Part shown: positions 47,201 to 59,388 of the stretch, piece after piece
Position numbering within the stretch: the first letter of the stretch is position 1
Layout of the letters: each line of letters opens with the position of its first letter
DNA from: Copromyces sp. CBS 386.78
Taxonomy: Eukaryota; Ascomycota; Sordariomycetes; Sordariales; Sordariaceae
Length of the DNA: 64,000 nt
Direction: 5' to 3'
Assembly: GCA_030685235.1 (NCBI GenBank)
Contig: MU839238.1
Coordinates: 1 to 64,000 of the forward strand
Notes under the pieces: model-generated
Seen by the model: only the letters and a program-made list of their open reading frames with translations
What the model was told of the DNA's origin: nothing
The model's database searches: none
Made by a program: the position numbers and the translations under genes

Positions 47201-50200
47201 CACGTGTTGGATAGGTTTTTTAATCCCACATAGCCGGCTGAAGATCTGAGAACCTTCTCTCGCTCATACGGTAGAGGCACTTCGTACAAGTACGGGTGAT
47301 AGTCTGGGTCGGGGCGCGGTGGGGTTAAGGCCTTCAAGTCCCCGATGAGCCATGAAACCTGTGTTGGGTCTTCGCCGACGAGGACCAGAACGATACTCCA
47401 GAGTTTGTCCCTCGTGGTATCGGTAATAATGGGCCTGAAATTCTCCGCCTCTTTCGTGCCCAAAGGCGGATAGAGATGCTGCCAGTAGATTTTGCGGGCG
47501 ACGCCGGCCAATGCGCCTCCAAGATCCTGATGCGCACGGACAATTGCCCAGATCAGATCGATAAGGCCGCTAACGGCAACATCCACCTTGGAGGGTTGTG
47601 TAGGGTCCTCAAAGGTCTGATACTCAAGGAGCCATCCGATCCATTCCTGGGAAAGCTTTTGGACGTTGACTAAAGGTGACTCGAATGTTACCAGAATCTT
47701 CAACATGCTCTGGCAAAGTTCGAAAAACTCTGTTGGGTTACCGGAGCTACTCATGGCCGACCGCACAAAGCCCGAGATGACAGTCCATAGGTATGCGCGA
47801 AAAGGATTGTCATCATCAGACAACGTCTCAGATGTAGCCATGCGTGGCTCTGAACCCTGGGCAACCCTTCCCAGTTCGGTGGGGGTACCAAGCTCGAATT
47901 TCCCTAGCAACATCTGCTTTGTACTCTGCCTAACGCTTGCGCGTTGGTCATGAAGTAACAGATCCTCGAGCAACTTGGGAACGCCGGGATGTTCGAAGCA
48001 CGCCTTCATGAGTTCTGGACTCATCGAGCAGGCGTCCAAGATGCTATGGAGGCAGACGGGTATGCGACGAACAGTGTGCTCAACTGCGCTGTTGTGGCAA
48101 TCGACTAGAATGTTGACCAGTCGATCCAGTAATGCTCCGTCGATTAGCTCGATAGCCGAGTGCGGAAGGAGAGGATCTACAAGTGTTAGTGTACGTGTCA
48201 CAATGTGTACCAAAGGGTTGAGACGCTTACCTTGGAGTATCAGAACAAAGCATTCTACCAAGTTGAAAATCCAATCAAGCCGCATTTCATGAGTAGGCCA
48301 GTCTCGGGTCAGATCCTGGTCTGATATCGCACCAACCACGATGCGCAAGCCTCTAAGCAGAGATTTGCTGTGTAACTTGATCGAATCTTCGTTACCCGCA
48401 ACACCTTCAGGGTGGTGATTGGCAACGCCTTCTTTTGGGGGCTTGAGATATTCGCGTAGCGCATATACGGAATACTTGGCCTTGAAAGGCTGATCGGCCG
48501 GGAAGATATCCTGGTGGGTTGTTGAAGGCTCATCGATGAGTTTCAGGATATTCTCATCGGCCGGAAGTTGGCTTAGGAGATCATAAATCTGCATCGTGTT
48601 AGCTAAAGAGCCACAAGACAGATTATCACGGAGATAACTTGCCTCTTCAGAAATCTTCTCCATTGTCAAGCACTCATACAACTCCCCGAAATGACGTAGA
48701 ATCACAACCTCAACAGGTGAAGCTCCGGAGCGTATGTTCTCGCCAGGTGATGCCGCATTGTCATCTGCCTCGCGTTTGACAAGGATCAAGCCGTCATGAA
48801 TACGCAGTTCCTCCAGTGACTTGCACATCAACTCTTCTCGAGGTAGGAGTATATTTCCTCGGTAGTACATCCGGTAGTTACCAAACCCCGTGGCCTCACG
48901 CAAGCTTCCAAACAATGATCTGGCCGTGTTGAGCTTGCCAATACTGAGAGGAAGTACGTCGGTTTGAGATTCGCCATCAAATGACTGGTACTTGAGTTCA
49001 GCTGAGTCTCCCTCGATCTGCTTCGGTGGATCCAAGCTAAGAGCGCGGAGATCAGGTGCGGAAAATTTGGGATTATTTTTATACTCCCGATGGAAAGCCC
49101 TGAGAACGGCAAGCGGGCGGACGCAAAAGCGTTCCTGCTCGCATAACTGCTGTTCTAGTGTCATCACGTCGTTCATCCCAGACTCACTGCTGGAGACATG
49201 GATGCAAAGACCTCGCAATTTCTTGGCCGCCGAGATCAACTGGCCAAGGCAACGTTCGGCCAAGGCCAAATGTAGTTGGCGAGCGATGGGGAGGGGAACC
49301 GGTCCGTTGGACGAATTTCCCATATAGACGTCCCCTACAAGTAGGTCAATGGCTGGCTTTTCGATACTACCCTCCGGTACCGAAAGGATGATACGCCAAA
49401 GTTGCTCTATCCCAAAATGACCAATGCTCTCTGTGTCTTCGACGAGGAGACGCGGAGCATGGATGATCGGCAAGATGCCGGTGCGAATGAAGTCAATTGT
49501 GCCCAAGGTAAAGAACTCCGGAGCAAGCGATGGGAGGAAGTCAGTGAAGGAAGTGGACGCAAATTTTGCTTTGGAATTGTCCTGCAGCAGTTTCCATCCT
49601 GCGGTCCGGTCTTCTTCGCATGCCGCCTCTGGGCCAACAAGCAGATTCCAAAGTTTCTGGCTGAGATCGGAGGGGATTTCGGGAGACCCGTCGCTGAGGA
49701 CCCAGGACAGAAGATCTCTTCGAGGTGAATTAGCATAGCCACTAATGACCGGAGGAAACCCGGCAGCCCGCGCGGTAGGAATCGAGCCTTCAAACTCCTC
49801 AACGAGAATTCTGACCAGGTCATGCTGCTTAGCTAGCATCTTGAGTTCCCTACCCGCGGACGAGCGCGTCATCCTGGACAAAATCCATAGGCTTCCCAAT
49901 GCATATTGGGTTCTCAAAGAAATATCTCGCAAGCACTCCGTGTAGGTGTGCATGCGAATCTCCTCAGTTGGACCCTCCCTCAACAGCTCCGAGAACTTCT
50001 GTATTGCGAAGTGGTGGACTTCAGGGTAAGCAATCTGAGACTGTGACCCAAAGACTGAAGAGTCCCGTACGAGGCGAACACATAATGAATACGGGGTCGG
50101 GATGTTGCCTATTCTCTCCAGCCTGTCATTCAGCTGCTGAAGCACCTGAGCGCAAAAGTCTCTCACGGTCGAGGTCACTGAGTCCAGAGGCATCGCTTCC

Positions 50201-52266
50201 ACCCTTGTACAGAAGTACAAGAGATCGCTTGGATTGAAAAGTTGTACGATCTTGCTAATCATGTTGATGAGCGCACTGGATATCCGCGGGTCCTGGGTTG
50301 ACTGGATAGTCTGGAACATAAGGTCGGTATGGTCAGTGGCATATGTCCGCGTGACAGCCAGGAAGCCAATAATGTTGCTGGACTCTAGCGTAATCTCTGG
50401 ATGGCATTTGGGTCCCAAGATGTAGGATACCAGGCCAGATTCCATGAGATAATGGGCAATGTGCTGCAGGAAGGCAGGACTAGAGTCGTCTGGGTGATTA
50501 TTGTACTTCTTGTAGAAGGTAATCAAATCGGAGCACATTCCCACCGCGGATCGTATCCGAAGCTGCATTTGGCCGGACATGATGAGAGTGCAAAACATTC
50601 GAAACTTCCAGAGATACGCAACAGCCTCAGGGAGAAAGCGAGAGCTGAATGGTTTCGAGCCTTGTGGTTGATGTTGTATCAGAGGCATGGAAGTGGTACC
50701 ATCGGCCGCGAGACAATAATGGTAAATACTTGTCAGTGAGGAAAGGTGGCGTAGTGTAGGTTCCCAAAGAAGATGTTTTTGGTCATCGCCGTTGATGATG
50801 GCCTCTAGCTTTGGCGAGAGAGCTTTGTAGACGAGATATCCCGAGGAAATAATGCTCTTGGCAGGGTCGTGGTTCAGGTAGGTTGTCTTTTCTGACCTGA
50901 TGGGAATAACTTTTCGTGTCATAGCCCAGAAGAGAAAGCTCACACATGCCAATTCGTTGATGAATCTGGGGTTCTTCGGCAACAAGTCGGACACGAGTTG
51001 TGTAAAACGTCCAACGTGGAAGGATGTAGGGGTAGGGCTGCCGCCATAATTGAGGAACGCCTCCAAGATATGTGAGGCTTCCAAGGCGTAACTCCACCCT
51101 TCGTCGTCCAGTTGTTGGTAGAACCCCTCGTGGTTGATGAGTGCAGAAAGGACCTGCATGTAGCTGAGTGAAACAAGTTGCACCTGCTCCCGTTCTTCCA
51201 CAGTTGCGCATCCCTTAAGGCGGTGAACATCGAGTTCGACGAAGAACGCAGTGAGCCTCGCAAATTGCTGATAAAGGGCAAACGGCTCACGTTTGATAGC
51301 CTTGACGCTCGGGTATAAGTGCCGCCGGTCGCACCATGCTGAAGCCAATGTAGGAAGCGAATGCCACAGGGGAGTGAATCGCATGTACCAGCCGGTGGCT
51401 GCAGAAATAGGGACATTTCTCATATGATTCAGAAAGTCCCCAATCCACAGAGCAACGTTTCGGCCAACCTGTTCATCTGTATAATTATTAGCATCCATGA
51501 ACTAGTTCATAAGAGAGGGAATCAACCAAGAATAATTACCCAGAAGGGGGGCCAGTTTTTCAACCGTGTCCCGATAGGTCTCGTGCTCTTCGTGGAAAGG
51601 GAAGTCGGGCATATTATCCATGACTGGATCTTCCACGACAAGGTTCTCCTCCAAAGTAAAGGCGTTGGCAGTCTCCTTCCCCATCGCAACCTCAATCACA
51701 GGGCTACTGGCATCTGAGACCGGAGAGGGAAGAGCATCCTGGATGGCATCATCCCGGGTCATGTCAACCTCGGGCGCCTCCACGCTTGCTTGTACGTTAT
51801 CGGCCGACGACAATGGTTCTCCAGAATTCTGTAGAGAGGCCGAGGTAGGCGACGAAGGTATGGTTTCGAGAGTGCGGGAAGGGGTCCGCACGTTTATGGT
51901 GACTCGATTTGAACGTGAGGAGGAAGGCTCAGGTTGTGTAGCCTCTGGCTCCGGGATGGCAGGACGGGTAGCATTTGGCACGCTAGGCCGCTTTGTCCCA
52001 CTGCTGGTATCCATCGTGTCGGGATCTGTCTTGGTTTCAGGTACCGGGTTGGCAGATGAGATGCCGGGAGAATCGTACGAGAGCCTCACAGAGGAGGGCG
52101 AATCGATGGATCGGCTTCGGGAGGGGCCGCTGCGAGAAGTACGCCTGCGCTTGGGTGAGGGCAGATCGGTATCCATGTAAGGATTCGAACCCTTTGTCGA
52201 GCTAGGCTCAGATGAGGTAGCACGTTCTAGGGACTCATCGGCTGCCGGATCTTGGTCTTGAGCCAT
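44259..52266 (-). CDS. Giant ubiquitin-specific protease (USP9X/USP24/USP34-like)
   Basis: Exons on the minus strand are 52266-51540, 51476-44544, 44486-44430 and 44353-44259, giving 2,603 residues. Introns are 63 bp (GTAATT..GCTAAT..ACAG), 57 bp (GTAAGT..GCGCAG) and 76 bp (GTATGT..CTAACA..ACAG). The first about 240 residues are disordered and Ser/Pro-rich; a long helical-repeat region follows. The peptidase C19 domain has its Cys box GLKNLSNTCYFNSLLTQLY (Cys1668), a CxxC zinc pair (YKCSECN) and the His box LVHSGTAESGHYYSYI. A further alpha-solenoid runs to an acidic tail. The enzyme removes ubiquitin from proteins, and the size and layout match the large USP9X/24/34 group. Two 54-nt stop-free segments (48177-48230 and 48589-48642) look like in-frame introns; if spliced, the protein is 2,567 residues and the catalytic Cys is residue 1632. 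Confidence 0.92.
48177..48230 (-). other. Probable in-frame intron in the USP gene (54 nt)
   Basis: Read on the minus strand it begins GTAAGC, has ACTAACAC shortly before the end, and ends TTGTAG. It contains no stop and is a multiple of three, so the reading frame stays open either way. Removal joins LILQ to DPLLPHSAIEL. The 18 residues it would add (from GKRLNP) interrupt an otherwise helical stretch. Confidence 0.7.
48589..48642 (-). other. Possible in-frame GC-AG intron in the USP gene (54 nt)
   Basis: On the minus strand it begins GCAAGT, the standard form of the rare GC donor, has a GCTAACAC branch site 10 nt before the acceptor, and ends ATGCAG. It is stop-free and phase 0. Removal joins KISEE to IYDLLSQLP, giving a smooth helix. 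The evidence is weaker than for the neighbour because of the GC donor. Confidence 0.55.
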
Positions 52267-55200
52267 CTGTATTACGCAGAGGAGAGCTGCGGGTGGTGGT
52301 GGTCGGCCCGGATTGCTGGGCTCCGGTCGAGGAAGCTCGGCGGTGGCTTCTAAGTACCCTAGTCTTTAGCATGTATGGATGAAAGAGTCTCGTTGCTTGA
52401 TGTGAATGCAACGGGCTAGAGAAGCACGGATAGCTGCCGAAGCGAGCCACACGAAGCTGAGGAATGCGGCAGCTTCAGAGAAAACGGCCTGGGGATAGGG
52501 CACGCCGGTCGAGATGCCAATGAAGATGGATGACGAATGGAAGTGCGAATCGAAAAGTATCAGCGTGTTGTGGGGTAAGGCGTAAGGCTGTCTGTCAATG
52601 ATGTTCAAAAACACCAAGGTGCTTCCACTCCAAGCAACGCTCGAGGCGGGGGCTTGTGATGAGATGGGTGAAGTGGCTATGCAAATCAAAGTATGTTACT
52701 CTTGTGTGTTGCCGGTCCACGGACGGGGTGGTGGGCAAAGTAAATAGAGAGAGAGAGAGAGAGACGGGACGACCAGATTGTTAGACGCGACGGGACTCTT
52801 TGTTCACGTCCGGGTTGTACGTGGTGCTTGCTGTGGTGGTGCTTGTTATGGTGCAAAGAAAGCAGAGGGGAAATGCCTGGGTTGGAAGCACGCTCCCGTG
52901 CTCTGGTTCGTTACGCGCGGTTCGTTAATACAACTAAACAGATGGCGGGTCAGTGTCGGTCGGGACGGGTGGATAGATGAATCGATGTTAGATCCAAGTT
53001 GTGATGTCCGGTCGAGGTAGGTGGTAGTTGTGGTAAGTGGGGGAGAGATGGAAGGCAGGTGGAAGCCGAGCTCGAGTGGGAGTAAAAGATACTGGCGGGG
53101 GAGGGCAGGGGGTGTGGATAAACAGGATCGGGAGGGGTTCAATGATGGAATGACGGGAGCTACCTTGCAGGTGGGGGAGGCGGCTCCGGTGCTGGTACAG
53201 TGGAGGAGTGAATGGCAGGTACAGCCCGAGCGGGTGGGACGGCTTGTTCCACCCAGAACCTGAAGTGCCCGACTTTGCACTTTGGGCTAGTGTAGAGTGT
53301 AGCAGGGTTGGAGGCAGGCAGGGTAGGCAGGACTAAGATAGCCCGGTTGATGGTCAAACAGGGGGGGGGGGGGGTGTGTCAGGTTTGGCAGGTTCATTCA
53401 TGTGAATGTTCACTAACAAACACCCAATCACCAGTCTCGCCAAAGCGACCTCAAAGGCGACCTACAGGCTAGCTGCTGTGCTTTTGCACATATTGCCCGT
53501 CCCCGATAGTCATCAGGGGTTGCCTACCATACACCTCTTGATGTATGTTGTCGGCCTTGGCAGTGTATCTGATTGTGGGCAGCCTCGGAGTATCAAAATG
53601 ACTGCGTGTGATGGGGGAAGGAGTCTTGTTGACCAGGCCAGCCTTAACGACTGCCCACTGGGGGGTATTGAGAAGGAGGGACCCAAACTCAAAGCAAGAA
53701 TCGATCGAAGGAGGATACGTACCGGAAGGCGGTGATGTGGTGATAGTACCCGCCGTGAGTTCTGCGGTCAAGTTGAGACTTGCCCTCGTCGTAGTTGGTG
53801 GTGCCGACTTGAAGCGTGTCGTACACGGGCAGGACCAAAGAGGTGTGAGCTGGATCAACAGCCCGGTGAAGGGAAGATTGACGTCAGCCAGAACTGCCAC
53901 GATAGGGAAGTAAGGAAGAATAGGTCGCGTTTGATGTCGACTGGTACCTAATAGTAGCAGAAATGAGGTGTCAAGGTGAGGTAGTAGCGAAGTACGCAAC
54001 ACGGGCAAGGATCAAAGAGCTTTTCCAAAGGCCAAGCGCAGTGCGGGTGCTTGTGGACGGCGGAAAGATCGATACGTACCAATTCCAGATTATCCAACAA
54101 GGGAAGAAGCGAGCTGTCAAAAGTGGGAAGAGGATCGGAATTTCCAAGTGTGCCAATTGAACGGGAACTGAATGCCAGGTGGTTTTTGCGGGGACGCGTT
54201 TAGACAGGTGCCAGGGTACACCCGCCGTAACTACGCCCAGGTGGGGTATCTCACGAAGAATGGCGGGGTATTACGCAGTATTTGCAGGGCACCTTCTGAG
54301 TGACACCGGGCGCTCAGATATTGTTCTTGGGTGCAGGATGCCTAGGTAGTCTAGGTGTCTGAAGACAGCAAGTGAAGTGACTTTATAATCAACCTTCACT
54401 TTCTAGGACGGACATTGACAAATCTTAAGTGGTACATATGTAGCTGCAAGTAGATGATCATAGTAGGCTTGGTTGGTGAGATGTGGATTTTAGTGAGGCC
54501 TGCCTCTCCCTACCTCCATGCAATTGCACCCTACGAGATGAACACCGACCGTAATGTGCTGGATGACGTTGATATCAATGTGAGTAACACCCCAGGGAGT
54601 GGAAATAACCCTCACTTGTTGACCCGTTGCCAAATTGCTTTGCTTCAAATGGCCATCAATTCTTCCTGTCGGGTCAATGTGAAACCGCAGCGAGCTGTGC
54701 CGCCACACAGGTCTCGATGGAAATTGATCCATAAGGCCTTGACTTCGAACGCCATTTCAAATTTCCTACCTAGCTCAGACCTACTTACTGCTTCTTCAAG
54801 GAATTTGTCCAACATCGAGCCGAGTCGTCACGAGTGATGAGATAATCAGGATAAAGATCTGGCAATAGCTCTACTGTGTCGTCAGCTTTTACCCAGGCTC
54901 CCAAGATCTTGACGCCCTAACCTGGCACACCGTTTTACAACATTCGGCCTTCTGGTTGATGTAGGCATCCCTGATTCAGGACCGAGTGACGTGCAGCAGG
55001 ATGCTGCCCCGGCCCGAAGTCAATATGTGCCCTGTCCCTGGTCCATAAACCGGACATGCTCCAACCGTGCCCAAGAAAGATTGGTGGTGGAGACAGATGG
55101 AACGTGGATCTGAGATCGCGGATCACACATGTATGTACGATTCCACGCCGCTGTCTTAGCTAAAGCGTTTTTAGGCTTCCGCGCTGAAGCCGAGCGGCTC

Positions 55201-55762
55201 TGTCAAACTTGTAACCCGTGCTGTCTGTCAGACAGACACCGCACATTTGTCTAAATATTGGTGGCGTGGTGCAGAAGATGATGTACCGCATGATACCTGA
55301 CCACTCGACCCAGATGCGTCCACTTTGGATGATCACGGTGCGGAACTCTAAAAATCGACGGGACCTGCGGGATGATGGCGACGGGACAGGGCCGACTGTA
55401 ACTTTCCACCCAGCCCCACGGGTACGTCGAGATACCGGTCTGTCGGCGGTAATCTTATAGGCGCGCAAATTACGCGCGCTTACCATTCCGTTTCTTCAGT
55501 ACGATTCGGTATATACGAAAAATACGCAAAAGATTTAACTGATCACTTATCGCAGCATCGCTGTGTGTCGCATCGACGGTTTCAAGTAAACATACTCACA
55601 GCACCCACTACTAGGCACGATATCTATGTACTTTCTCAACACACCTTGGTGAATCAACCGACTCCTTGTTAGAAGCTCAAATCCACATCGCCCTTGCCTT
55701 CATATTAAATCCGAAGTTCGCAATCGCGCTGCTAGGGAGTTGGCCTTTCCTGAGAAACGACA
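52267..55762. promoter_or_regulatory. Divergent spacer between the USP gene and pop3
   Basis: These 3.5 kb lie between two divergent starts and so contain both promoters. Simple repeats include a GA run at 52745-52764 and 14 consecutive G at 53361-53374. A GCGCGC-AAATTAC-GCGCGC hairpin is at 55461-55479. Open frames such as the 179-codon minus-strand frame at 53469-54008 look random (Thr/Ser/Pro-biased, no motif). Unannotated 5' leader exons of the USP gene could lie here but cannot be shown. Confidence 0.5.
53361..53374 (+). repeat. Homopolymer of 14 G
   Basis: An uninterrupted run of 14 G. Such runs are unstable and prone to sequencing error; it lies in non-coding DNA about 1.1 kb upstream of the USP start. 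Confidence 0.9.
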
Positions 55763-56652
55763 ATGGACCGAAAAAAGATTGTCCACCGTTTGGACACTCC
55801 CTTTTCCGCTGTTGAATGGTAGGCGTCTCTCCCATTCGCAGATTCTCCATCTGTAATTTCGAAGTGACATTTGTTTATTCACACATTTGCCCAGGCCCCA
55901 AATCAACCAGGAGGACCAAGATGCCATCCTTGAACTCCTTTGTCAGTAAGTCAACCAGACCATCGCCTAATGCTCCTCTGCCTACCAACAGACTTTGCAG
56001 CTATAATCCTTGTCTAACATTCAACTATAGCCTCCTGTCTCCTCTAGGCCAATACCGAAGAGCCTTTGTAACCCCGTCCAAGGGGAAGCGGAAGCGGAAG
56101 CTGGCCGAACAACAAGGAGATGCCAAGACTCCTCAAGTGCCTCCTGCTCCAGAACTAGCCGCCTATGTTGATCTCGGCTTTTCAGCCATTTCTCGAAATC
56201 TGCAAGATCTGCCAGCTGTTGCTGTCAGTGAGAAGACAGATGAAGCCAAACGTGGCGAGCATGACGAGAAAGTGTCTAGTGGTGGTAAGAAGGCCCCTTA
56301 CAGCATCGTCTTTGTGGCCCGCTCGGGCCAATCCTCGGCGTTCAACTGTCATTTCCCTCAAATGGTAGCGGTGGCCTCCAAGTCTCAGTCAAAGGAGGAG
56401 AAGATGAGACTGGTTGGATTTTCAAAGTCCTGCGAGGAAAGGCTAGCAACAGCTCTGGGTATTCCGAGAGTGTCCAGCGTTGCTTTGAGAGCAGACGCGC
56501 CGCAGGCAAAGGGCCTTGTAGACTTTGTGAGGGAACATGTGGCTCCCATTGAGGTGGCCTGGCTTCAGGAGGCCGGTTCGGGAAAGTTCTTGGAGACGAA
56601 CATCGAGGCGGTTCCGACCAAGATCGGAAGCAAGAAGTCGAAGAGCTCTTAG
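55763..56652 (+). CDS. pop3: RNase P/RNase MRP subunit Pop3
   Basis: Three exons, 55763-55818, 55895-55945 and 56031-56652, encode 242 residues. Introns are 76 bp (GTAGGC..CCCAG) and 85 bp (GTAAGT..GTCTAACA..ATAG). The assembled start reads MDRKKIVHRLDTPFS..W-PQI, then ELLCHLLSPLGQYRRAF across the second junction, which is the conserved Pop3 N-terminal pattern. The C-terminal half (about residues 115-230) has IVFVARSGQSSAFNCHFPQM and a Cys-EERLATALGIPRVSSVAL segment, in keeping with the L7Ae-like fold of Pop3 and human Rpp38. Pop3 is a protein subunit of nuclear RNase P (5' processing of pre-tRNA) and RNase MRP (pre-rRNA processing). The Lys/Arg-rich KGKRKRKLA stretch is probably RNA-binding or nuclear targeting. 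Taking the longer uninterrupted frame from 55816 would miss the true N-terminus. Confidence 0.9.
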
Positions 56653-57412
56653 TGGCGGGAGGCAGCGCAATCGCTTAGACAGCTGGAGAATTGCCAGGCA
56701 GCTTCAATACGCTTGGCTCACCAAAGATGGATTTGTTTGCTCCTCTGGGGCTCGGATGAGTTGAAGGTGGATCACCAGGTTAGATGGAAGATACGCCATG
56801 CTTCCTAGAGATGATACTCTGCCCACGAAAGACCATACATGCGCACCCAACCGCTCGTTCCAGGAGACCTGTATTTTGTTTTATTAATGATATCTTGAAG
56901 CCTTTCACATACATCAGGGTTCCATTCTCATGGCTTGTATGATGTTTGCTTAACCGACCTGTTTCTACACTTCCCTGAAAATTCAAAAACCCTTGATGAG
57001 TGGAACTTGAGGCCTAGGAAGGAACAACCTCCAATATACGAAAAGTGCAATCACTCACTCGTGCGCGCCTTCCCGCCTTAGTAACCCACACCAAAACGCG
57101 TACCCTAGCACGGCACATTCCCGCCAAAAACGCACACTCTCTTGGGGGCCTGATATTCTTCCGGGTGCTTTGACTTTCTTCCATTCGTCAACGTCTTCCT
57201 CTACCTTTGAGATCTTCCTTTGAATGTCGTCGCCGCCAGCGAGAAGCCAAACTTTCTCTTCCCTATTGCGCGTAGCGGGCCACAATACTGCGGACAATCT
57301 TCCTCTTCTCTTCCTCACCTTGACAACATCCATCCTTCATCATTCATTCAACTACAACAATCCTTCTGTGCCCTTTCTCATCACGCATTACCCTCACAAC
57401 CCACTGGCAACC
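56653..57412. other. Spacer between pop3 and the RG-rich protein gene
   Basis: This contains the pop3 3' end and the promoter and leader of the next gene. The last 150 bp are rich in C, T and A (CATCCATCCTTCATCATTCATTCAACTACAAC), typical of a fungal 5' leader. No gene is supported. Confidence 0.55.
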
Positions 57413-59388
57413 ATGACTCCGCTGGAGGAGGCTCGCGCTTTTCAAGCAGAAGTTACGAAAGGCGGCAGCCGTCAGAAGGGGCGCCCCTCAGCTCGTGGCA
57501 GAGGCGGAGCTGGTCGAGGCCGTGGAGGTCTTCCAAGCACACCTCCTCGCTCCCCTTTTGCGCGCGGCGGTCGAGGTGGAGGCGGCCACGGAGGCTCTCT
57601 CCTCCAGCGCGCTACCTCTCGCGCTGTCGCACAGCCCGCGCCTGTCACGCAGGAGCAGAGCGGACTTCCTTCCACGCCCTCATTTACGCCTCAGAAGAAC
57701 AAACCTCGTCCACATGCCATTCCTATCGTGCCACCCCCTTCCGCCAACAGCGGGCTCACTCTATCTGTGTCCCCTTCCGGTATCGAGACCTCCATTCATG
57801 CCCCGCAAGGTATGTTTATCAATCAGCCCTTCTACGTATGATGTGTGTCTCTAACCATTCATTATAGCTGCCCCCAAAGACACTGCCCCCGCCTCTGGAC
57901 CAAACATGTCTCAAGCTCCTGCAACAAGAGCCTCCTCGTCTATTGAGGAGTCTTATCATTCAGCTGGACCCATGGCACACCAGTGGCAACCGAGACTCCA
58001 CACGGTCAAAGCCAGGGGAGGACGTCGTCTCAGAATGAGCAGATTTGCGACTAAAGAAGAAGATGACGAAGTGTGGGCCTTCTGGAACGACGATAAACCC
58101 GTTCCTGTTGGACAGGTCAGATATTACCAGGAAGAATATGAGCAGACGAAGAAGACAAATGAGCTACAGAAGCCTAGCTCATCCAACTCACAACACAACG
58201 CCCCGAAGCGAGGCACAGAGGTTCTGAGTGCGGCCACTTGTCGCACCCAGAGTGAGCCCAGCACTGCGGACAAGAAGACCAAGGACGAGATCAAAGCCAA
58301 GAAAGAGCCTGCTAAATTAGTGATGGCATCTTCTCCCGTCTCCACCGCCAAAGCGCTTTCTTCCTTGGCCCCTACTCTTGCAAAGGCCCTCGCCCACCCC
58401 AGGAGCGGGAAATCTGGCCTCAAGAACGGGGTCAATCTTCCTCTTGACAATTCCAGTACCACAGCCGACCACAAGGACACCCCCGAGAAAGAGGGCAAAG
58501 TCCAGAGCAAGGCTGAGGCCGAAAAGTCGAGGGGAAAAGGAGAGGCAGAGATGACGACTCACGACAAGTCCTCCTCCTCCGTCGGCGTCCTCGGCTGCAA
58601 GATTAACGTCGACAGGAAGGCACATGCAAAGCTTAAGGAAGGTATCGAGCCAAAGAAAGAAGCGAACGCCGTGATCAAGCCTAGCGATGAAGTCAACGTT
58701 GAGGTCTCGGGCGAACCGGCACCAGTTGACTCCAAGACCCCCAATGCCCAGGAGCTCGAGCGTGTTGCGCTCCTTCTTGAACGTGAAAAGCTAGAGCAGC
58801 AGCTCGCTCGCGAGATCGAGGAGGAGGAGGCGGCTCTGGCAGAAATGGCAAAGCAGATTGCCATCAAGAAGGCCAACGCCAAAAGGTTGATGAAAGCCAG
58901 GGCCGCAAAGCTCGATGTCAGTTCCGCTAGTGCGGATGCTCCATGCGTCTTTCAGCAAGTCACCAATACGGGTTCCACCTCGAACGATCCCTATCAAGGT
59001 GCTTCTGCGGCAGTATCTTTCACACCGTCCACGTCAAACTTTGGAGGAGCGCAATCCACTACCCCTGTTCTCACTGAAAACACCCCAGCAATGGTCAACG
59101 AGGGTGGTTTCGACAATCACACCTCGGTGCTGCAGAACACTGGAGGTGAGTAAACCTGATTCTCTGAAGGGTCTGATATCTTGTCATACTAACGTGGACC
59201 AACTTTGAACAGGTACCTTGCCCAACACTGCATCCAACTCTATGGATGACTTGATGGACCTCGATTTCAATCCAGCTACCATGCAATACGTTCCGCATTC
59301 CACTCAGATTTCTCCCTTGGGTTTCAGCAATGGCCATTCCTCTTTTGGTAATGGCCTCCAGGAGGCTGAGGAGGAGGAAGAGCTTTAG
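57413..59388 (+). CDS. RG-rich, mostly disordered protein of unknown function
   Basis: Three exons, 57413-57809, 57868-59145 and 59213-59388, encode 616 residues. Introns are 58 bp (GTATGT..CTAACC..TATAG) and 67 bp (GTGAGT..ACTAACG..AACAG). I do not recognise the family. Residues about 22-65 are an Arg/Gly box (RGRGGAGRGRGG, RGGRGGGG), usually an RNA-binding and methylation target. Then comes a short basic, aromatic segment (RRLRMSRFATKEEDDEVWAFWND, about 190-212), long Lys/Glu/Ser-rich disorder, and a strongly predicted coiled coil at about 435-490 (ELERVALLLEREKLEQQLAREIEEEE...). The end is acidic (EAEEEEEL). Start choice: the ATG at 57413 has an A at -3 and opens the RG box; an upstream in-frame ATG at 57224 would add a low-quality Ser/His/Asn stretch in the leader. 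Confidence 0.8.

Noticed and set aside
52166..52178. GGTTCGAATCC (B-box-like) on the minus strand
   Set aside because: It is inside exon 1 of the USP gene and has no A box at a suitable distance or tRNA fold.
53469..54008. 179-codon minus-strand open frame
   Set aside because: Random-looking Thr/Ser/Pro composition, no motif, no promoter-like context; probably a chance frame in the promoter region.
55461..55479. GCGCGC hairpin as a possible terminator or origin
   Set aside because: A six-base alternating palindrome with a 7-base loop is weak evidence for any function.
57224..57412. Upstream in-frame start for the RG-rich protein
   Set aside because: The extra 63 residues come from a C/T/A-rich leader with no conserved look; the ATG at 57413 has a better context.
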